A DNA stretch of 64,000 bases from Budorcas taxicolor (GCF_023091745.1 NC_068930.1:6904262-6968261); one strand, 5' to 3'. Positions 12,061 to 24,220 are shown, numbered from the stretch's first letter. Made by a program: numbers and translations. Notes: generated by a model not told the origin, from the sequence alone.

Positions 12061-14971
12061 TCGTAGTGTGATGAATGTTCATGTGATTCCTCCATTTTCC
12101 TGCTTCAGTCGAGTTGCATACTCAGAAGGTCCTCCAGTATATCTAGGAAGGTGTCTGGATCTGTTATGTGCAGTGTGGAGTTAGTTCAGTTACAGATATT
12201 CTCTTGCTCTGGCTTGCTGCTACTGCTGCTAAGTCACAGCAGTCGTGTCCAACAGAGCACTTCTTCTCAAAGTCTACAGTTGTTCCTAAATGCACAATCT
12301 CAGTTGAACGGAAGGATTTTATTCTGTTGCACCTGCCACTTCCAGAGAAGCTCCCCCTTCATTGCTCTGCTCACCTGGCCCACCTCCACTTCCAAGCTTT
12401 TCTTCAGTGTCTGATCTCTGCCCTGACATGAGAGAAGCGAGAGTGGCCTCTCATTTGTGCTCACTTGCTCAATTGTGTTGTAGAGAGAGAGGGACGTTGC
12501 AGGTGCTGCTGGCATGTGTGGGGTGCCCTCAGTGGCTGGACCACACATGGTTGCTGCAGCCCAAGGCGGGTGTGCATCCCCCAGGGCCAAGCTGCTCGGG
12601 CTCCTGGTGAGCTGTGAAGGCAGAGTCCCAGGTGGGCATGCATCTCCCCAGGGTAGCTGGACTCAGGCTGTGACTCTCCTGGCAGAGCTGGGCTGTCCAT
12701 GATCCCAGGAAGACGTGGGTGAGACTGTGGGCCATCCACTCAGATTGCAGATGCTGTCTCTGGGGCTGGGACTGCAGTGGCCCCTTGCTTTCCATCTTTG
12801 GCTGTTGCGTGCCTGCTTCTCTGCCTCTGGGACCAGAGGTGGCAGCCAGCTTGACCCTCTTTGATATTTGTTAGGTCGTGATTTTTTGTTCTGTGAGCGT
12901 GCCTGGGCTCAGAGTGCAGCGTTCGAATCTTCCTGCAGGAATGTTCCGTTGTTTCTCTGGTGATTCCATGGTTTTCCCCATTATGTCTGTGCTGTGTTGC
13001 ATAGCCACCTCAGAATGTTCTGGCATTCTACCCCGGTCCTTTCCCTGAGGGCCCATGATGCAGCCAGAGCCAGCATACCCAGCTCCCACTCACTGCGGGC
13101 AGACCCCAGCATGTGAGCCACTTCCCACTAGTAACTGCCATTCGGCATGATCTCAGTGGTGAATTTTCTCGGTTGTGCTTCCCTCAGAGCTTCCTAAGCT
13201 TCACACTGACCCTGCTTGTGAGAGGAGTTCCTATTGTGTGGAAACTTCTCCTTCACGACTCCCTTCACAGGACAGGTCCCCATCCCCAAATCCTATGTCT
13301 CTCTTTTTTGTCTTTATTCTTTGCCCTATCTCATTCCTAGGAGATTGGTTTGCCTTTCTGGACATCTGGGGTCCTCCGCCAGCATTCAGAATTTGTTCTG
13401 TGGGATTTGCTCCACGTGCAGATGATATTTTAATGTATATTTGGGAGGGAGAAAGCGGTCTCCCCATCCTGTTCCTCTGCCATCTGGGGATTGTCCCCTT
13501 CTCCACTGGTTGTTTTAAAGTGCGTTATTTAATTTTTACAATTTTGTGAATTTTTTCATTTTTTTTTCTGTTACTGATTTGAAATTTCATTCCACTGTGC
13601 TTGGAGATGCTATTATGTATGATAGTTATCTTTTTTAAATCTACTGATACTTGGTTTATGGTCTAACATCAAGTTTATCCTTGCAAATGTCTTGTGTGTC
13701 CTTGAGAAGAATGTGTACACTACTGTTGTCATCACGTCGAGTGTTCTGTGTATCTCTGTTAGATGTAGGTGGGTTAATGTGTTTTTTAAGTCTTCAATTC
13801 TGCTTTCTTTCTTACCTTCTCTCTAATTATTCTATCCATTATTGTGAGTGGATTTGAAGTGCCCAACTATTATTCTAAAACTCTGCTTCTCTCTTTAGTT
13901 CTATTAGTTTTTGTTTCCTGTATTTTCATGGTCTGTTATTAGGTGCATAAATGGCTATATCACCTTTCTTTATTAAAATTTTTATTAATGTATTATGTCC
14001 TTCCTTGCCTCTTATAATCTGTTTTGACTTAATGTTTGGTCTGATGTTAGTGTAGCCACCCCTACTCACTTTTGTTTATGTTTTGTATATAATACTTTTT
14101 CCATCTTTTCACTTTCAATCTACTTGTGTCTTTGTACAAGTGCATCTCTTATAGATAGCTTATAGTTGAGTCAGGTGTTTACTCATTTTGTCAGTCTCTG
14201 TCTCATTGAGTTTAAAGTAACTACTGATTTGCATTTAAAGTAACTACTGATAAGGAGGAATTTACTTCTGTCACTTTGCTACTTGTTTCCTGTATAGCTC
14301 TTTTGACCCTCATTTTCTTCATTCCTGTTTTTCTTCGTGTTTTTAGTTTATTTTTTTTCTACTGAAATGTTTAAATTACTTTCTCATCTCTTTTTGTGTA
14401 TATTCTATAGCTATTTTGTTTTTGGTTATCTTGATGATTACAGGTAACATCCTAAAGTTATAATACTCTAATTTGAATTTATATCTGCTTATTGTCAGAA
14501 TACAAAAATTTACTCCTTTACACTTTATTCCCACCCTTTTTATTCTTTATATAACAATTGCCCATTTATTTGCCTTTGTTGAGATTTGTATGTATACAAC
14601 TTCAAGTTACTGTGTACTGTCTTTTCATTTTACCTTTCGGGACTCCTGTGAGCATTTCCTATAGCCGGGTCTAAAGGTACCAAACTCCCTCAACTTGTGT
14701 TTATTTGGGAAAGTTTTAATTTTTGCCTCATGTTTTCTCCTCAGTTTATTGACATATAATTGACATACTACTACTGTATTAGTTTTAAGTGCATTCTTGA
14801 TCACTTTTGAGAGACAGGTTTACCAGATATAGAATTCTTTCTTAACAGTTATTTTCTTCTAGCACTCTGACTGTATTAACACACTGCTTCTGGCCTCCAA
14901 AGTTTCCGGTAAGAAATGTGATAATCTCATTGAGGATGCTTTATGTGTGATGATAGCACGTTTGTCTTGCT

Positions 14972-17900
14972 TTTTTTAAAATAATTTTTTACTAGTGTAT
15001 AGTTGTTTTACATTGTTGTGTTAATTTCTACTTAACAGCAAAATGAATCAGCCATGTATACATTTCTCCACTCTTTTCTGTAGTTCCTTCCCATTTAGGT
15101 CACCACGGAGCATTGAGTAGAATTCCCTGTGCTATACAGTAGATTCTTATTAGTTATCTTTTTTATATATAGTATCAATAGTTTATGTATGTTTACCCCA
15201 GTCTCCCAATTCATCCCACCATTCCCTTTATCCGCCTTGGTTTCCATACGTTTGTTCTCTATGTGTTTGTCTCTATTTCTGCCCTGTAGGTAAGATCATC
15301 TCCACCATTTTTTTTTTTCAGATTCCACATATTTATCAATATACAATATTTGTTTTTTCTAACTTGCTTCATTCTCTATGACAGTTTCTAGGTCCATCTA
15401 TGTCTCTACAAATGATCCAATTTTGTTCCTTTTATGACTGAGTAATATCCCATATTAAGATCAGATTGACTATGTTCTTTGTAGCCAAAGATGGAGAAGT
15501 TCTATACAGTCAGCAAAATAAAAACCTGGAACTGACTGTGGTTCAGATCATGAGCTCCTTATTATAAAATTCAGTCTTAAATTGAACAAAGTAAAGAAAA
15601 CCATTAGGCCATGAAGATATGACATCAGTCAAACAGCTTATGATTACACAGTGGAAGTGATGAACAGATTCATGATATTAGATCTGTTAGGCAGAGTGCA
15701 TGAAGAACTATAGATGGAGGTTTGTAACATTGTATGGGAGGCAGTGACCAAAACCATCCCAAAGAAAAAGAAATTCAAGAAGGCAAAGTAGTTGTCTGAG
15801 GAGGCTTTACATGTAACAGGAAAGAAGATAAGGGAAAGGCAAGGAAGAAAGGGAAAGACATACTCAACTGAAGGGAGAGCTCCAGAGATCAACAGGGAAA
15901 GATAAGAAAGCCTTCTTAAGTGAACAGTGCCGAAAAATAGAGGAGAACAATAGAATGGGAAACACTAGATGTCTCTTCAAGAAAGTTGAAGAAAACAAGG
16001 GAACATTTCATGAAAGGATAGGCACAATAAAGGACAAAAATGGTAAGGACCTAACATAAGCAGAAGAAATTAAAAAGAGGTGGCAAGAATACACAGTATA
16101 ACTCTCCAAAAAAGGTCTTAATGAACCAGATAACCATGATGTTGTAATCACTTATGTGGAGCCAGACACCCTGGAGTGTGAAATCAAGTGGACTTTACAA
16201 AGCATCACTACAAACAAAGCTAGTGGAAGTGATGGAATTCCAGTTGAGCTATTTAAAATTCTAAAAGATGATGCTGTTACAGTGTTGCAGTCAATATGTC
16301 AGCAAATTTGGAAATCTCAACAGTGGCCACAGGACTGGAAAAAGCTTTCATTCCAATCCCAAAGAATGATCAAAATACCATATAATTGCACTGATTTGAA
16401 ATGCTAGTCAAGTTATGCTCAAAATCCTTCATTATAGACCCACTAATACATGAACCAAGAACTCCCAGATGTACAAGCTGCATTTAGAAAAGGCAGAGGA
16501 ACCAGAGATCAAATTGCCAGCATTCCTTGGATCATGGAAAAAGCAAAGGAGTTTCAGAAACAACATCTACTTCTGCTTCTCTGTCTATACTAAAGCCTTT
16601 GACTGTGTAGATCACAAAAAACTGTGAAAAACTCTTAAATAGATGGAAGTATCAGACCACCTTACCTGTCTCCTCAGAAAGCTGTATGCTCATTAACAAG
16701 CAACAGTTAAAACTGGACATGAAACAACTGACTGGTTCAAAATTGGGAAAGGAGTGTGTCAAGACTTGTATATTGTCACCCTGCTTATTTAACATACATG
16801 CAGAATACATCATGCGAAATTTTGGGCTAGATGAACTGGAAGCTGAAATCAAGATTACTGGGAGAAATATCAACAGCCTCAGATATGTAGATGCTACCAC
16901 TCTAATGGCAGAAGTGAAGAGGAACTAAAGAGCCTCTTGATGAGGGCTCAACGTTACAAAAATGAAAATCATGGCATCTGGGCCCATCACTTCATCACAA
17001 ATAGAAGGGAAAAATGTGGAAGCAGTTATAGACTGTATTTTCTTGGGCTCCAAAATCTGTGGATGGTGACTGCAGCCATGAAATTAAAAGATGCTAGCTC
17101 TTTGGAAGGAAATATATGACAAACCTAAACAGTGTATTAAAAAGCAGAGACATCATTTTGCTGACAAAGGTCCATATACTCAAAGCTAGTTTTTCCAATA
17201 GTCATGAATGGATGTGAGAGTTGGACCCTAAAGAAAGCTGAACGCTGAAGAATTGATTCTTTCAAATTGTGGTGTTGGAGAAGACTCTTGAGAGTCCCTT
17301 GGACTGCACAGAGATCAAACCAGTCAGTTCTAAAGTAAATCAACCCTGAATATTCAGTGAAAAGTCTATTGCTGAAGCCGAAGCTCCAGTACTTTGGCGA
17401 CCTGACATGAAGAGCCGACTCACTGGAAGAGACCCTGTTCTATGAAAGACTGAAGGCAAAAGAAGGAGGCAGCTGAGGATGAGACGGTTAGATGACATCA
17501 CCAACTCAATGGACATGAATTTGAGAAAGCTCCATTAGACAGTGAAGGACAGGGAAGCCTGTCATAGTGCTGTCCATGGAGTTGCAGAGTCGGACATGAC
17601 TTAGCAACTGAACGCCAGCAACAAAATATTCCATTTTGCATATGCGTTTTGCATACCGCATCTTATTTTTCCATTCCTCTCTTGATGGATATTTAGGATT
17701 GGTTCCATGTCTTGGCTATTGTAAATATTGCTGCAGTGAACACTGGGGTACATGTGTCTTTTTGAATTATGATTTTCTCTGGGTATTTCCTCAGTAGTGG
17801 GATTGCTGGGTCACATGCTAGTTCTATGTTGAGTATTTTAAGGAACCTCCATACTGTTCTCCATAGTGTCTGTATCAATTTACGTTCCCACGAACAGTGT

Positions 17901-18034
17901 GAGAGGGTTCCCTTTTCTCCGCACCCTCGCCAGCATTTATTGTTTGTAGATTTTATGAAGATGTTCAGTCATGCACATGGCCAGCAAACACATGAAAAGA
18001 TGTTCAACATCACTAATTATTAAAGAAATGCAAA
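14972..18034 (-). mobile_element. Artiodactyl L1 3' end, twin-priming structure, split by BovB
   Basis: From the left: a T-run (poly(A) on minus), 3' UTR and ORF2 C-terminal antisense (14972-15456), a BovB insertion, then ORF2 antisense (17627-17956; minus frame 17693-17878 with QTLWRTVWRFLK and NPAIPLLR-like blocks). The last 76 bases (17957-18032) flip to sense, reading cacatgaaaagatgttcaac. A 5' inverted piece next to an otherwise antisense body is the hallmark of twin priming. The 7-bp duplication tcttgct lies at 14965-14971 and 18035-18041. Confidence 0.75.
15457..17626 (+). mobile_element. BovB (RTE) LINE, 2.2 kb, 5'-truncated
   Basis: It begins within the endonuclease-to-RT interval and runs to the 3' tail (acttagcaactgaacgccag). 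RT pieces are visible: the block NKASGSDGIPVELFKILKDD with QWPQDWKK (16156-16407), then FGLDELEAEIKI and a YVDATTLMAE segment that departs from the YADD motif (16686-16928). Frames are broken. aatatcccat at its left edge and aatattccat at its right edge look like the target duplication within L1. Confidence 0.92.
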
Positions 18035-18626
18035 TCTTGCTGCTTTCAATATTTTCTCTCTTTCTGGTGTCTCTTTTTCTGGTGTCAGTGTGGGTCTCTT
18101 TGAGTTCATCTTACCTGGAATTCACTGAGTTTCTTGGAAATGTAGACTCATGATTTTCATAAGATTTGGAAATTTTGAACCATTATTTCTTCATATATAC
18201 CCTCTGTTCCTTCCCCCATTTCTTCTAGGATGTATTTGTATTTTCTTAATGATTAATGATATTGAGTATCTTTTCATGTGCTTTCTCTCTATTTATATAT
18301 CTTCTTTAGAGAAATATCTATTCAAATTCTGTGATAATTTTTTAAATTAGGTTGTCTTTTTAATGTTGCATTGTAAGAGCTTTTTAATATATATATTCTG
18401 GATACTAGAACTTTATCAATCATGATTGGAAAATATTTTCTCTTACCTTTGTCTTATCTTTTATCTCTCTTGTTAAATGTTCTTTGATGCACAAGTTTTT
18501 CATTTTGATAAAGCCAGATTTACATATTTTTCTTTTGTTGCTTGTGCTTTCAATATTATTTAAGAAACTATTGGTGAATCAGAGGTTGTGAAAATATGCC
18601 TCTATATTTTCTTCTAAAAGTTTGGT

Positions 18627-18800
18627 AGTTATGGACCTTAAATTCAAGATCTGGTTCACTTTCAGTTACATTTTGCATGTGGAGTAAGACAAGGGTAAGA
18701 TTTCTTTCTTTCTAGCTATCGACCTTAAATCCAAGGTCTGGTTCACTTTGACTTGCATTTTGCATGTGGTGTAAGATAAGGGTAAGATTTTTTTCTTTCA
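18627..18800. repeat. 87-bp tandem duplication inside L1
   Basis: Two adjacent copies, 18627-18713 and 18714-18800, share gaccttaaat, ctggttcactt, cattttgcatgtgg and aagggtaagattt. About ten differences are visible, so the duplication is not recent. Confidence 0.85.
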
Positions 18801-18903
18801 CATGTGTATTCAGTTGTCCCAGCATGATTTGTTGAAGACTGTTCTTTCCCCATCGAATGGTCTTGGAACACTTGTTTAAAACCAATTGTCCATAGATATA
18901 TGT

Positions 18904-19024
18904 GTTTTGGAGAAGGAAATGGCAACCCACTCCAGTATTCTTGCCTGGAAAATTCCATGGACAGAAGAGCCTGGTGGGTTGTGGTCCATGGGGTTGCAAA
19001 GAGTTGTTCATGACTGAGCACGCA
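18904..19024 (+). mobile_element. Truncated Bov-tA/Bov-A SINE
   Basis: Starts ttttggagaaggaaatggc and ends catgactgagcacgca; it lacks the tRNA head and interrupts L1 ORF2 between atatatgtg and a similar ataccatgtg. Confidence 0.88.
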
Positions 19025-19870
19025 TACCATGTGGGTTTATTTCTGGACTCCCAGTTCTATTCTGTTGATCTGTATGTCTGTCCTTATGCCAGTTCTTTCA
19101 ATTACTGTACTTTTTAGTAAGTTTTCAAATCAGGAAGTTTGAGACCTCCACATTTGTTCTTTTACAAGATTGTTTTGGCTGTTTGGGGTCCCTTGAAATT
19201 CCATATGTATTTCCAGGCCACATTTTGTATTTTTGCCAAAAAAATCTCTTGGGATTTTGGTAAAGACTGCATTGAACCTGTAGATTGTTTTGGATAATAT
19301 TGCCATCTTATCAATATTAAGTGTTATACATGCATATAGGATACACCTTGTACATCCTGTATGTACACACCCTATACATGCATATAGATGCCTTTTCAAT
19401 TCTTGTCTTTATTTCAGCAATGTTTTGTAGTCTTTAGTACAAAAGACTTCCATCTACTTGGTGGAATTTATTCCTGAGTATTTTATTTTATACTATCAAG
19501 TGGAATTTTCTTTTTAATTCCCTGTTCAGGTTATTTATTACTTGTGTAGAGAAATACACTAATTTTTCATAAGTTGGTCTTATATCCTGCAACACTGATT
19601 TTGAAATGGCTTATTCACTCTAACATTGTGTGTGTGTGTATTCTTTAGAGTTTTCTACATGCAAAATCAGGTCATCTGTAAATAGAGATAGTTTTACTTA
19701 TTTCTTTCTGATTTGAATGCATTTTACTTATTTTGTTGCTTTCTTGCTCTAGCTATAACTTCCAGTACAATGTTGACTGAAGTGGCAGAGTTGGGCTTCC
19801 CTTATCTTAATGGGTTCATGATTTTAGGGCAAAAGCTTTCAGTGTTTTGTCATTCAGTTTGATGTTAGAT

Positions 19871-20063
19871 GGGCTTCCCTGGTGGCTCAGCTGGTAAAGA
19901 ATCTGCCTGCAATGAGGGAGACCTGGGTTCAGTTTCTGGGTTGGGAAGATCGCCTGGAGAAGGGAAAGGCTACCCACTCCAGTATTCTGGCCTGGAGAAC
20001 TCCATGGACTAAGTCCATGGGCTTGCAAAGAGTTGGCAACGACTGAGAGACTTTCACTTTCAC
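19871..20063 (+). mobile_element. Bov-tA SINE, full structure
   Basis: tRNA-Glu-like head from gggcttccctggtggctcag, BovB-derived tail, ending ctttcactttcac. The flanks ttgatgttagat (19859-19870) and ttgatattaaat (20064-20075) form a 12-bp target duplication with two differences. Confidence 0.95.
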
Positions 20064-20640
20064 TTGATATTAAATGTGGAGTTTTCATATATGCCTTTTA
20101 TAATTTTGAGGATAGCCTCTTCTGTTTCTAGTTTATTGAGTGGTTTTATTATTAAAAGCTACTGCATATTGGCAATCGCTTTTGCTGGATCAGTTGAGTT
20201 GCTTGTGTAGATTATTTTCTTTATTTCCTTAATCTGGTGTATTATCTTAAGTTTTATATGTTAAACTTTCTTTACATTCCTGAGATAAATCCCACTTGGT
20301 CATGAGATATAATCCCTTTAATATGCTGCTGCAATCAGTCTACTAGTATTTTTTTAAGGACTTTTGCTTATAAATGGGATATTGTGCTATAGTTTTCTTT
20401 TCCTGTGATAGCTTTAGCTGACTTTGTAATGATGACCTTGTAGGAATTAGGAAATATTCCCTCCTCGTTTATTTTTGGGAAAGTTTGAGAAAGAGTGATT
20501 TTAATTCTTTAAATATTTGGTGGAAACCATCTCTCCTGGGCTTTTCTTTGCTGGAAGGTTTTGACTGTTGGTTCAATCTCTTTAGTTGTTATGAGTTTAT
20601 TCAGATTTTCTACTTTGTGAATAGATCCCTTGTATTAGCC

Positions 20641-21007
20641 CCTGACAGGTCAAAACCAACAAACACAATTTTGTGGGAGTAAGGTCTGCTCTGCTGTCCC
20701 TAGCACCAGGTGCTCACAGGGGAACATTGGCTGCTGTCTCAAGACTGATGCTGCTCTGGGTGGGAGGATTGGCCTAGATAAGTTAAAATGCCACAGAACT
20801 CTCCAGGCCTGTTTTTGTGGACTTTCTCTTGGCTCACTTGGTTCCTGCAAACCTTTCACTACCTTTGAGAATTTCAATCAGGTTGATTCTGATAATTTTT
20901 GCCAAGTTTTTCTAGGAAAGGATGGTCCAATGGTCTGTACTCTGCTATTTTTTAAGATGCTAATACTGTCAAATACATTTTAATACATAATCACGTTGTC
21001 CTCATAC
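20641..21007. other. Unassigned sequence between two L1s
   Basis: A moderately GC-rich stretch with no gene. Words such as tttgtggactttctcttggc suggest L1M 5' UTR or another old repeat, but I cannot confirm it. Confidence 0.4.
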
Positions 21008-21018
21008 ATTAACTTTTT

Positions 21019-21714
21019 TTTTTAATAAGGTGTTTTTATTTATTTATTTTTAAATTTTTATTTTTACTTTATTTTACTTTACAATACTGTATTGGTTTTG
21101 CCATACATTGACATGAATCCACCATGGGTGTACATGCGTTCCCAAACATGAACCCCCCTCCCACCTCTCACCCCATATCATCTCTCTGGGTCATCCCCAT
21201 GCACCAGCCCCAAGCATCCTGTATCCTGCATCAGACATAGACTGACGATTCGTTTCTTACATGATAGTATACATGTTTCAATGCCATTCTCCCAAATCAT
21301 CCCACCCTCTCCCTCTCCCTCAGAGTCCAAAAGTTCACTCTACACATCTGTGTCTCTTTTGCTGTCTCGCATAGAGGGTCATCATTGCCATCTTTCTAAA
21401 TTCCATATATATGTGTTAGTATACTGTATTGGTGTTTTTCTTTCTGGCTTACTTCACTCTGTATAATCGGCTCCAGTTTCATCCATCTCATTAGAACTGA
21501 TTCAAATGTATTCTTTTTAATGGCTGAGTAATACTCCATTGTGTATATGTACCACAGCTCTCTTATCCATTCATCTGCTGATGGACATCTAGGTTGTTTC
21601 CATGTCCTGGCTATTATAAACAGTGCTGTGATGAACATTGGGGTACATGTGTCTCTTTCAATTCTGGTTTCCTCGGTGTGTATGCCCAGCAGTGGGATTG
21701 CTGGGTCATAAGGC
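21019..21714 (-). mobile_element. Young bovine-type L1, 5'-truncated 3' end
   Basis: T-run at left (poly(A) on minus), then the 3' UTR (gtattggttttgccatacat, the C-rich aacccccctcccacc block) and the ORF2 C-terminus. The minus frame 21396-21638 reads MFITALFIIARTWKQPRCPS, then DEWIRELWYIYTMEYYSAIK, close to intact ORF2 C-terminal sequence. Target duplications attaacttttt (21008-21018) and gttaacttttt (21715-21725) flank it. Confidence 0.92.
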
Positions 21715-21772
21715 GTTAACTTTTTAATCTGAAATTTTAAACGTTCTCGTCATTTTTCTGTCTTATATAAAG

Positions 21773-21984
21773 AAAGTAAAAAGTGAAAGTTAAGTTGCTC
21801 AGACTCTTTGCTGTCCCATGGACTGTAGCCTACCAGGCTTGTCCATTCATGGGATTTTCCAGGCAAGAGTCCTGGAGTGGGTTTCCATTTCCTTCTCCAG
21901 GGTATCTTCCCCACCCAGGGATTGAACCTGGGTCTCCCGCATTGCAGGCAGATGCTTTACCCTCTGAACCACCAGGTCATCCCT
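21773..21984 (-). mobile_element. Bov-tA SINE, antisense
   Basis: The minus strand runs from a tRNA-like head at 21984 (agggatgacctggtggttc) to a tail at about 21780 (actttcacttttta). Flanks atataaag (21765-21772) and atgtaaag (21985-21992) form an 8-bp target duplication with one mismatch. Confidence 0.93.
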
Positions 21985-23084
21985 ATGTAAAGCCCTCTAT
22001 TACAATCATTAACCCATGGCTTCTGTCTGGGTCATATTATACCAGCTGTTAAACCAGTCATTGTAACCTTCACGGCTTGGTTTACCAGCTTTTCCCTTCT
22101 TTTATGACAGAAATGGGGACCCTTTACTTTAGGGAACTCTGTTGTTCATATTTAAACCTTATTAAGAATGTTTTATGATTGGAAGTTTTTAGTATATGTG
22201 CAGGTGTGGCACAGAGATCCTTTTTACTTGATTTCCCTTATCTTATTTTCACAAGATCCTGGAGCGTGCAGGTACAGTTTTCTGCTTTTCCCTTCCATTT
22301 TTTGAGATGTCATTCTACCTCGACATGCCTGCTTTTGTCAGCTGCTACTAACCAATAGCCACTATGTAAGGGCCCATGACACTCTCAGTGGTTTTCCTTG
22401 TCTCACCAGAAACCAGTATTCTAGAGGCTCAGAATAGTGAACCCCAGGCCACGTGGGCTGGTTATACTCAGTCTCTCAAGATTTAACTCTGGCAAAAACA
22501 ACAGATAGGCTTGCCATCAAAGAGAGATGTGCTTACTAAATATTTGTTTCCCTTGCCTGCAAGTTGAATTACAGAATTTTCAGAACAGAAAGGGACCTTT
22601 GATATGATCTATTCAGTATCCTCATTTTACAGATTAGGGAAAGAATTCGCAAAAGTTTGTCATCTAACAGAACCCTCCTCTCCAGAATGTACCCCATGCT
22701 GTATGTACCACACAATTGTTTGTGTCTGTATCTAGAAGTTCTTCTCCATGAGGCCTCTCTGGTAACCAGAATTTCAGATTCCTGTGTATTACAATTCAAA
22801 GGCAACTGAGAAAGTACCTCCTTTCCTAGTATGTTTCCTTGAATCTTTTCCTAGTCCTGGAAATGCTGCTGCTATCCATTCCTTTAGACCTGTAGTGGTC
22901 AGTGCGAATGAGGGCACGTCGTCAGGAGGGATGGGTGATATAGTGCGTCAGTGCCTGAGGACAAAGCTCTATTGCTGAGGCTGAGGCAGGAGAGGAAGGG
23001 ACTGTGCAAGCAAAGAAGGACAAACCCAAGTCAAGTGTAGCTGGGCTGCTGAGCCAGAGGTGGGAGAGCAGCGATTGTGTGGGA

Positions 23085-23260
23085 GGGCTGGCCAAGTGGA
23101 TTGAGTTACACTGTGGCTTTGCCGTTACTATTGTGTGTCGTTGGGCAGAACACCCAAACATGTTGTAACTCAGTTTCCCCATCGGTACAATGGGAATAGC
23201 AAGTGATAGGCAGTGTTGGTGAGAAAAAGTATGAAGCACCTCGGATGGTACTTTAAGTAG
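23085..23260 (+). mobile_element. MIR SINE
   Basis: Sense-order MIR words: cactgtggctttgcc, gttgggcagaacac, taactcagtttccccatc, gtacaatgggaatagc. Diverged, as expected for an ancient mammalian SINE. Confidence 0.5.
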
Positions 23261-23739
23261 CTTGAATGTGAACTGGGATCTTCATAATTGCTGTGCGTGG
23301 CATGCATTGGGCGATGCAGCTCCCTGGTAAGTTTAGGGAGTCTGCTTTTCACTGTGCACATGTTCCACCCTGGGCGCCTTCTCTTTAGCTCTACTGTGGA
23401 CTCTTCTATTGGATGTACAGAAAGACTACGTATGCTGATACCCAGGATGTTTTTGTGAGAAGAAACTTCTTTATAACTTCCAATTTTTTTAATTAAAAAA
23501 GATACTGTGTTGGAGAATTTTGGCAACAGTGCCTGAGCACTCAATCTCAAAACCCAGTTTTCCATATAATAGAGGAAATGTCAGAGTAGGAAGAGCCCTA
23601 ACAAGGAACTCGAAATGATATTGACACTACTGTACCTTTTGAATGTGGGCCCCTCAGCATGTTAATGAGTTTGTTAATCTCTTGCTTTATGTGAGATGAC
23701 AGAACATAGTGGCTCAAATTGGGTCATATTACCTGATTT

Positions 23740-23930
23740 CAAGGCTAACTCCATGGAGTCATGAGCAAGTGTGTGGTCTTGCTCATTTAAAAAGTGCCTC
23801 ATTTACAAAGTGAACATAATAATACATTCTCCCCCCAAATATTCTGACAGGTACAGCGGATTTCATGGATGCAAATCACATAACAAAGTACCTGGCATAT
23901 AGCAGACATACACAGTTAGCACTGGTGACG
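23740..23930 (+). mobile_element. MIR SINE
   Basis: A diverged head is followed by a good 3' part: aaagtgaacataataatac, then acaaagtacctggcatatag and cacagttagcactgg, the usual MIR ending. Confidence 0.55.
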
Positions 23931-23999
23931 GCGGCAGACATCTACCGAGTACAGTCCTCAGGCCTTTGTTAAGCGGGCTGTTTTCATTTGCCCTACCAG

Positions 24000-24220
24000 G
24001 GGGCTCTGAGCCAAGCATTAGGCACTGGCCTTTCCCATTTCAACTGAATCATCAATTATACAGGGGCTGCATTGTTTACTGCTATTTACTTGGTATTGTT
24101 TTGGAAGCCAGGTCTCAGAGAAACTAAGAATACTGCTCAAAGCATGTAGGAGAACTGAGGATTCCAAATAAGAGCTGTCAGACTCCAGAGCTTTTCATAT
24201 CACCACATTGTCTTACTGAA
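24000..24220 (-). mobile_element. MIR SINE, antisense
   Basis: Antisense order: gccaagcattaggcactgg, tcatttaat-like block, ggtctcagagaaactaag, then ctgtcagactccagagc, matching the reverse complement of MIR from its 3' end to its tRNA head. Confidence 0.5.

Larger units (their letters stand above)
9127..13505 (-). mobile_element. Artiodactyl L1 with 5' UTR, ORF1 and ORF2 RT; 3' end missing
   Basis: On the minus strand the order is 5' UTR (13505 to about 11480), ORF1 remnant (about 11240 to 10750), then the ORF2 reverse-transcriptase region (10740 to 9127). The 5' end carries a cagatggcagaggaacagg start typical of bovine L1. ORF1 is recognisable by EGEDKRK..EKISEEI, RRNTPRHILIKL and AAREKQQITYK segments. 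ORF2 shows AFSIATKRIKHLGINLAK (9597-9818) and GGINLPDFRLYYKA followed by KTVWYWHKNRNIDQ (9228-9476). ORF1 joins ORF2 directly inside the RT domain near 10745, so the inter-ORF region and the endonuclease are deleted. The element stops mid-ORF2 at 9127 with no 3' UTR or poly(A). Multiple stops are present. A SINE interrupts it at 10084-10215. Confidence 0.85.
13506..18248 (-). mobile_element. Old L1M element, 5' half (endonuclease and ORF1 region), interrupted
   Basis: Segments 13506-14964 and 18035-18248 are antisense of an old mammalian L1. The endonuclease region of ORF2 is recognisable (ccattattgtgagtgg, taaagtaactactgataagg, gtgtagccacccctactcac), followed rightward by inter-ORF and ORF1 sequence (gtgtgggtctctttgagttc at about 18087). 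The two segments join smoothly if the insertion 14972-18034 is removed, sharing tcttgct at the break. It is too diverged for coding. Confidence 0.75.
18249..20640 (-). mobile_element. Old L1M ORF2, RT to C-terminus
   Basis: Antisense ORF2 blocks are recognisable throughout: tattgagtatcttttcatgtg (C-terminal region), ctggatactagaac, cagttgtcccagcatgattt, gtttatttctggactccc, attgttttggctgtttgggg and, far right, RT-domain words. Since the neighbouring L1M on the left carries the 5' half in the same orientation, this is a separate element. It contains an 87-bp tandem duplication and two SINEs. No frame is open. Confidence 0.75.

Noticed and set aside
13175..13549. 124-codon plus-strand frame
   Set aside because: Antisense of the L1 5' UTR start; not conserved as coding in the related L1 at 48-50 kb.
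19871..20063. Possible tRNA-Glu gene (A and B box-like sequence)
   Set aside because: The tRNA-like part is the head of a Bov-tA SINE and would not fold into a complete cloverleaf; the same applies to the other SINE heads.
13506..20640. One very long L1M spanning both L1M segments
   Set aside because: Both are antisense, but the 5' half lies to the left of the 3' half, opposite to the order of a single antisense element; two copies fit better.
23170..23565. 131-codon minus-strand frame in the unique island
   Set aside because: Overlaps a MIR; no motif, splice context or codon-level signal visible.
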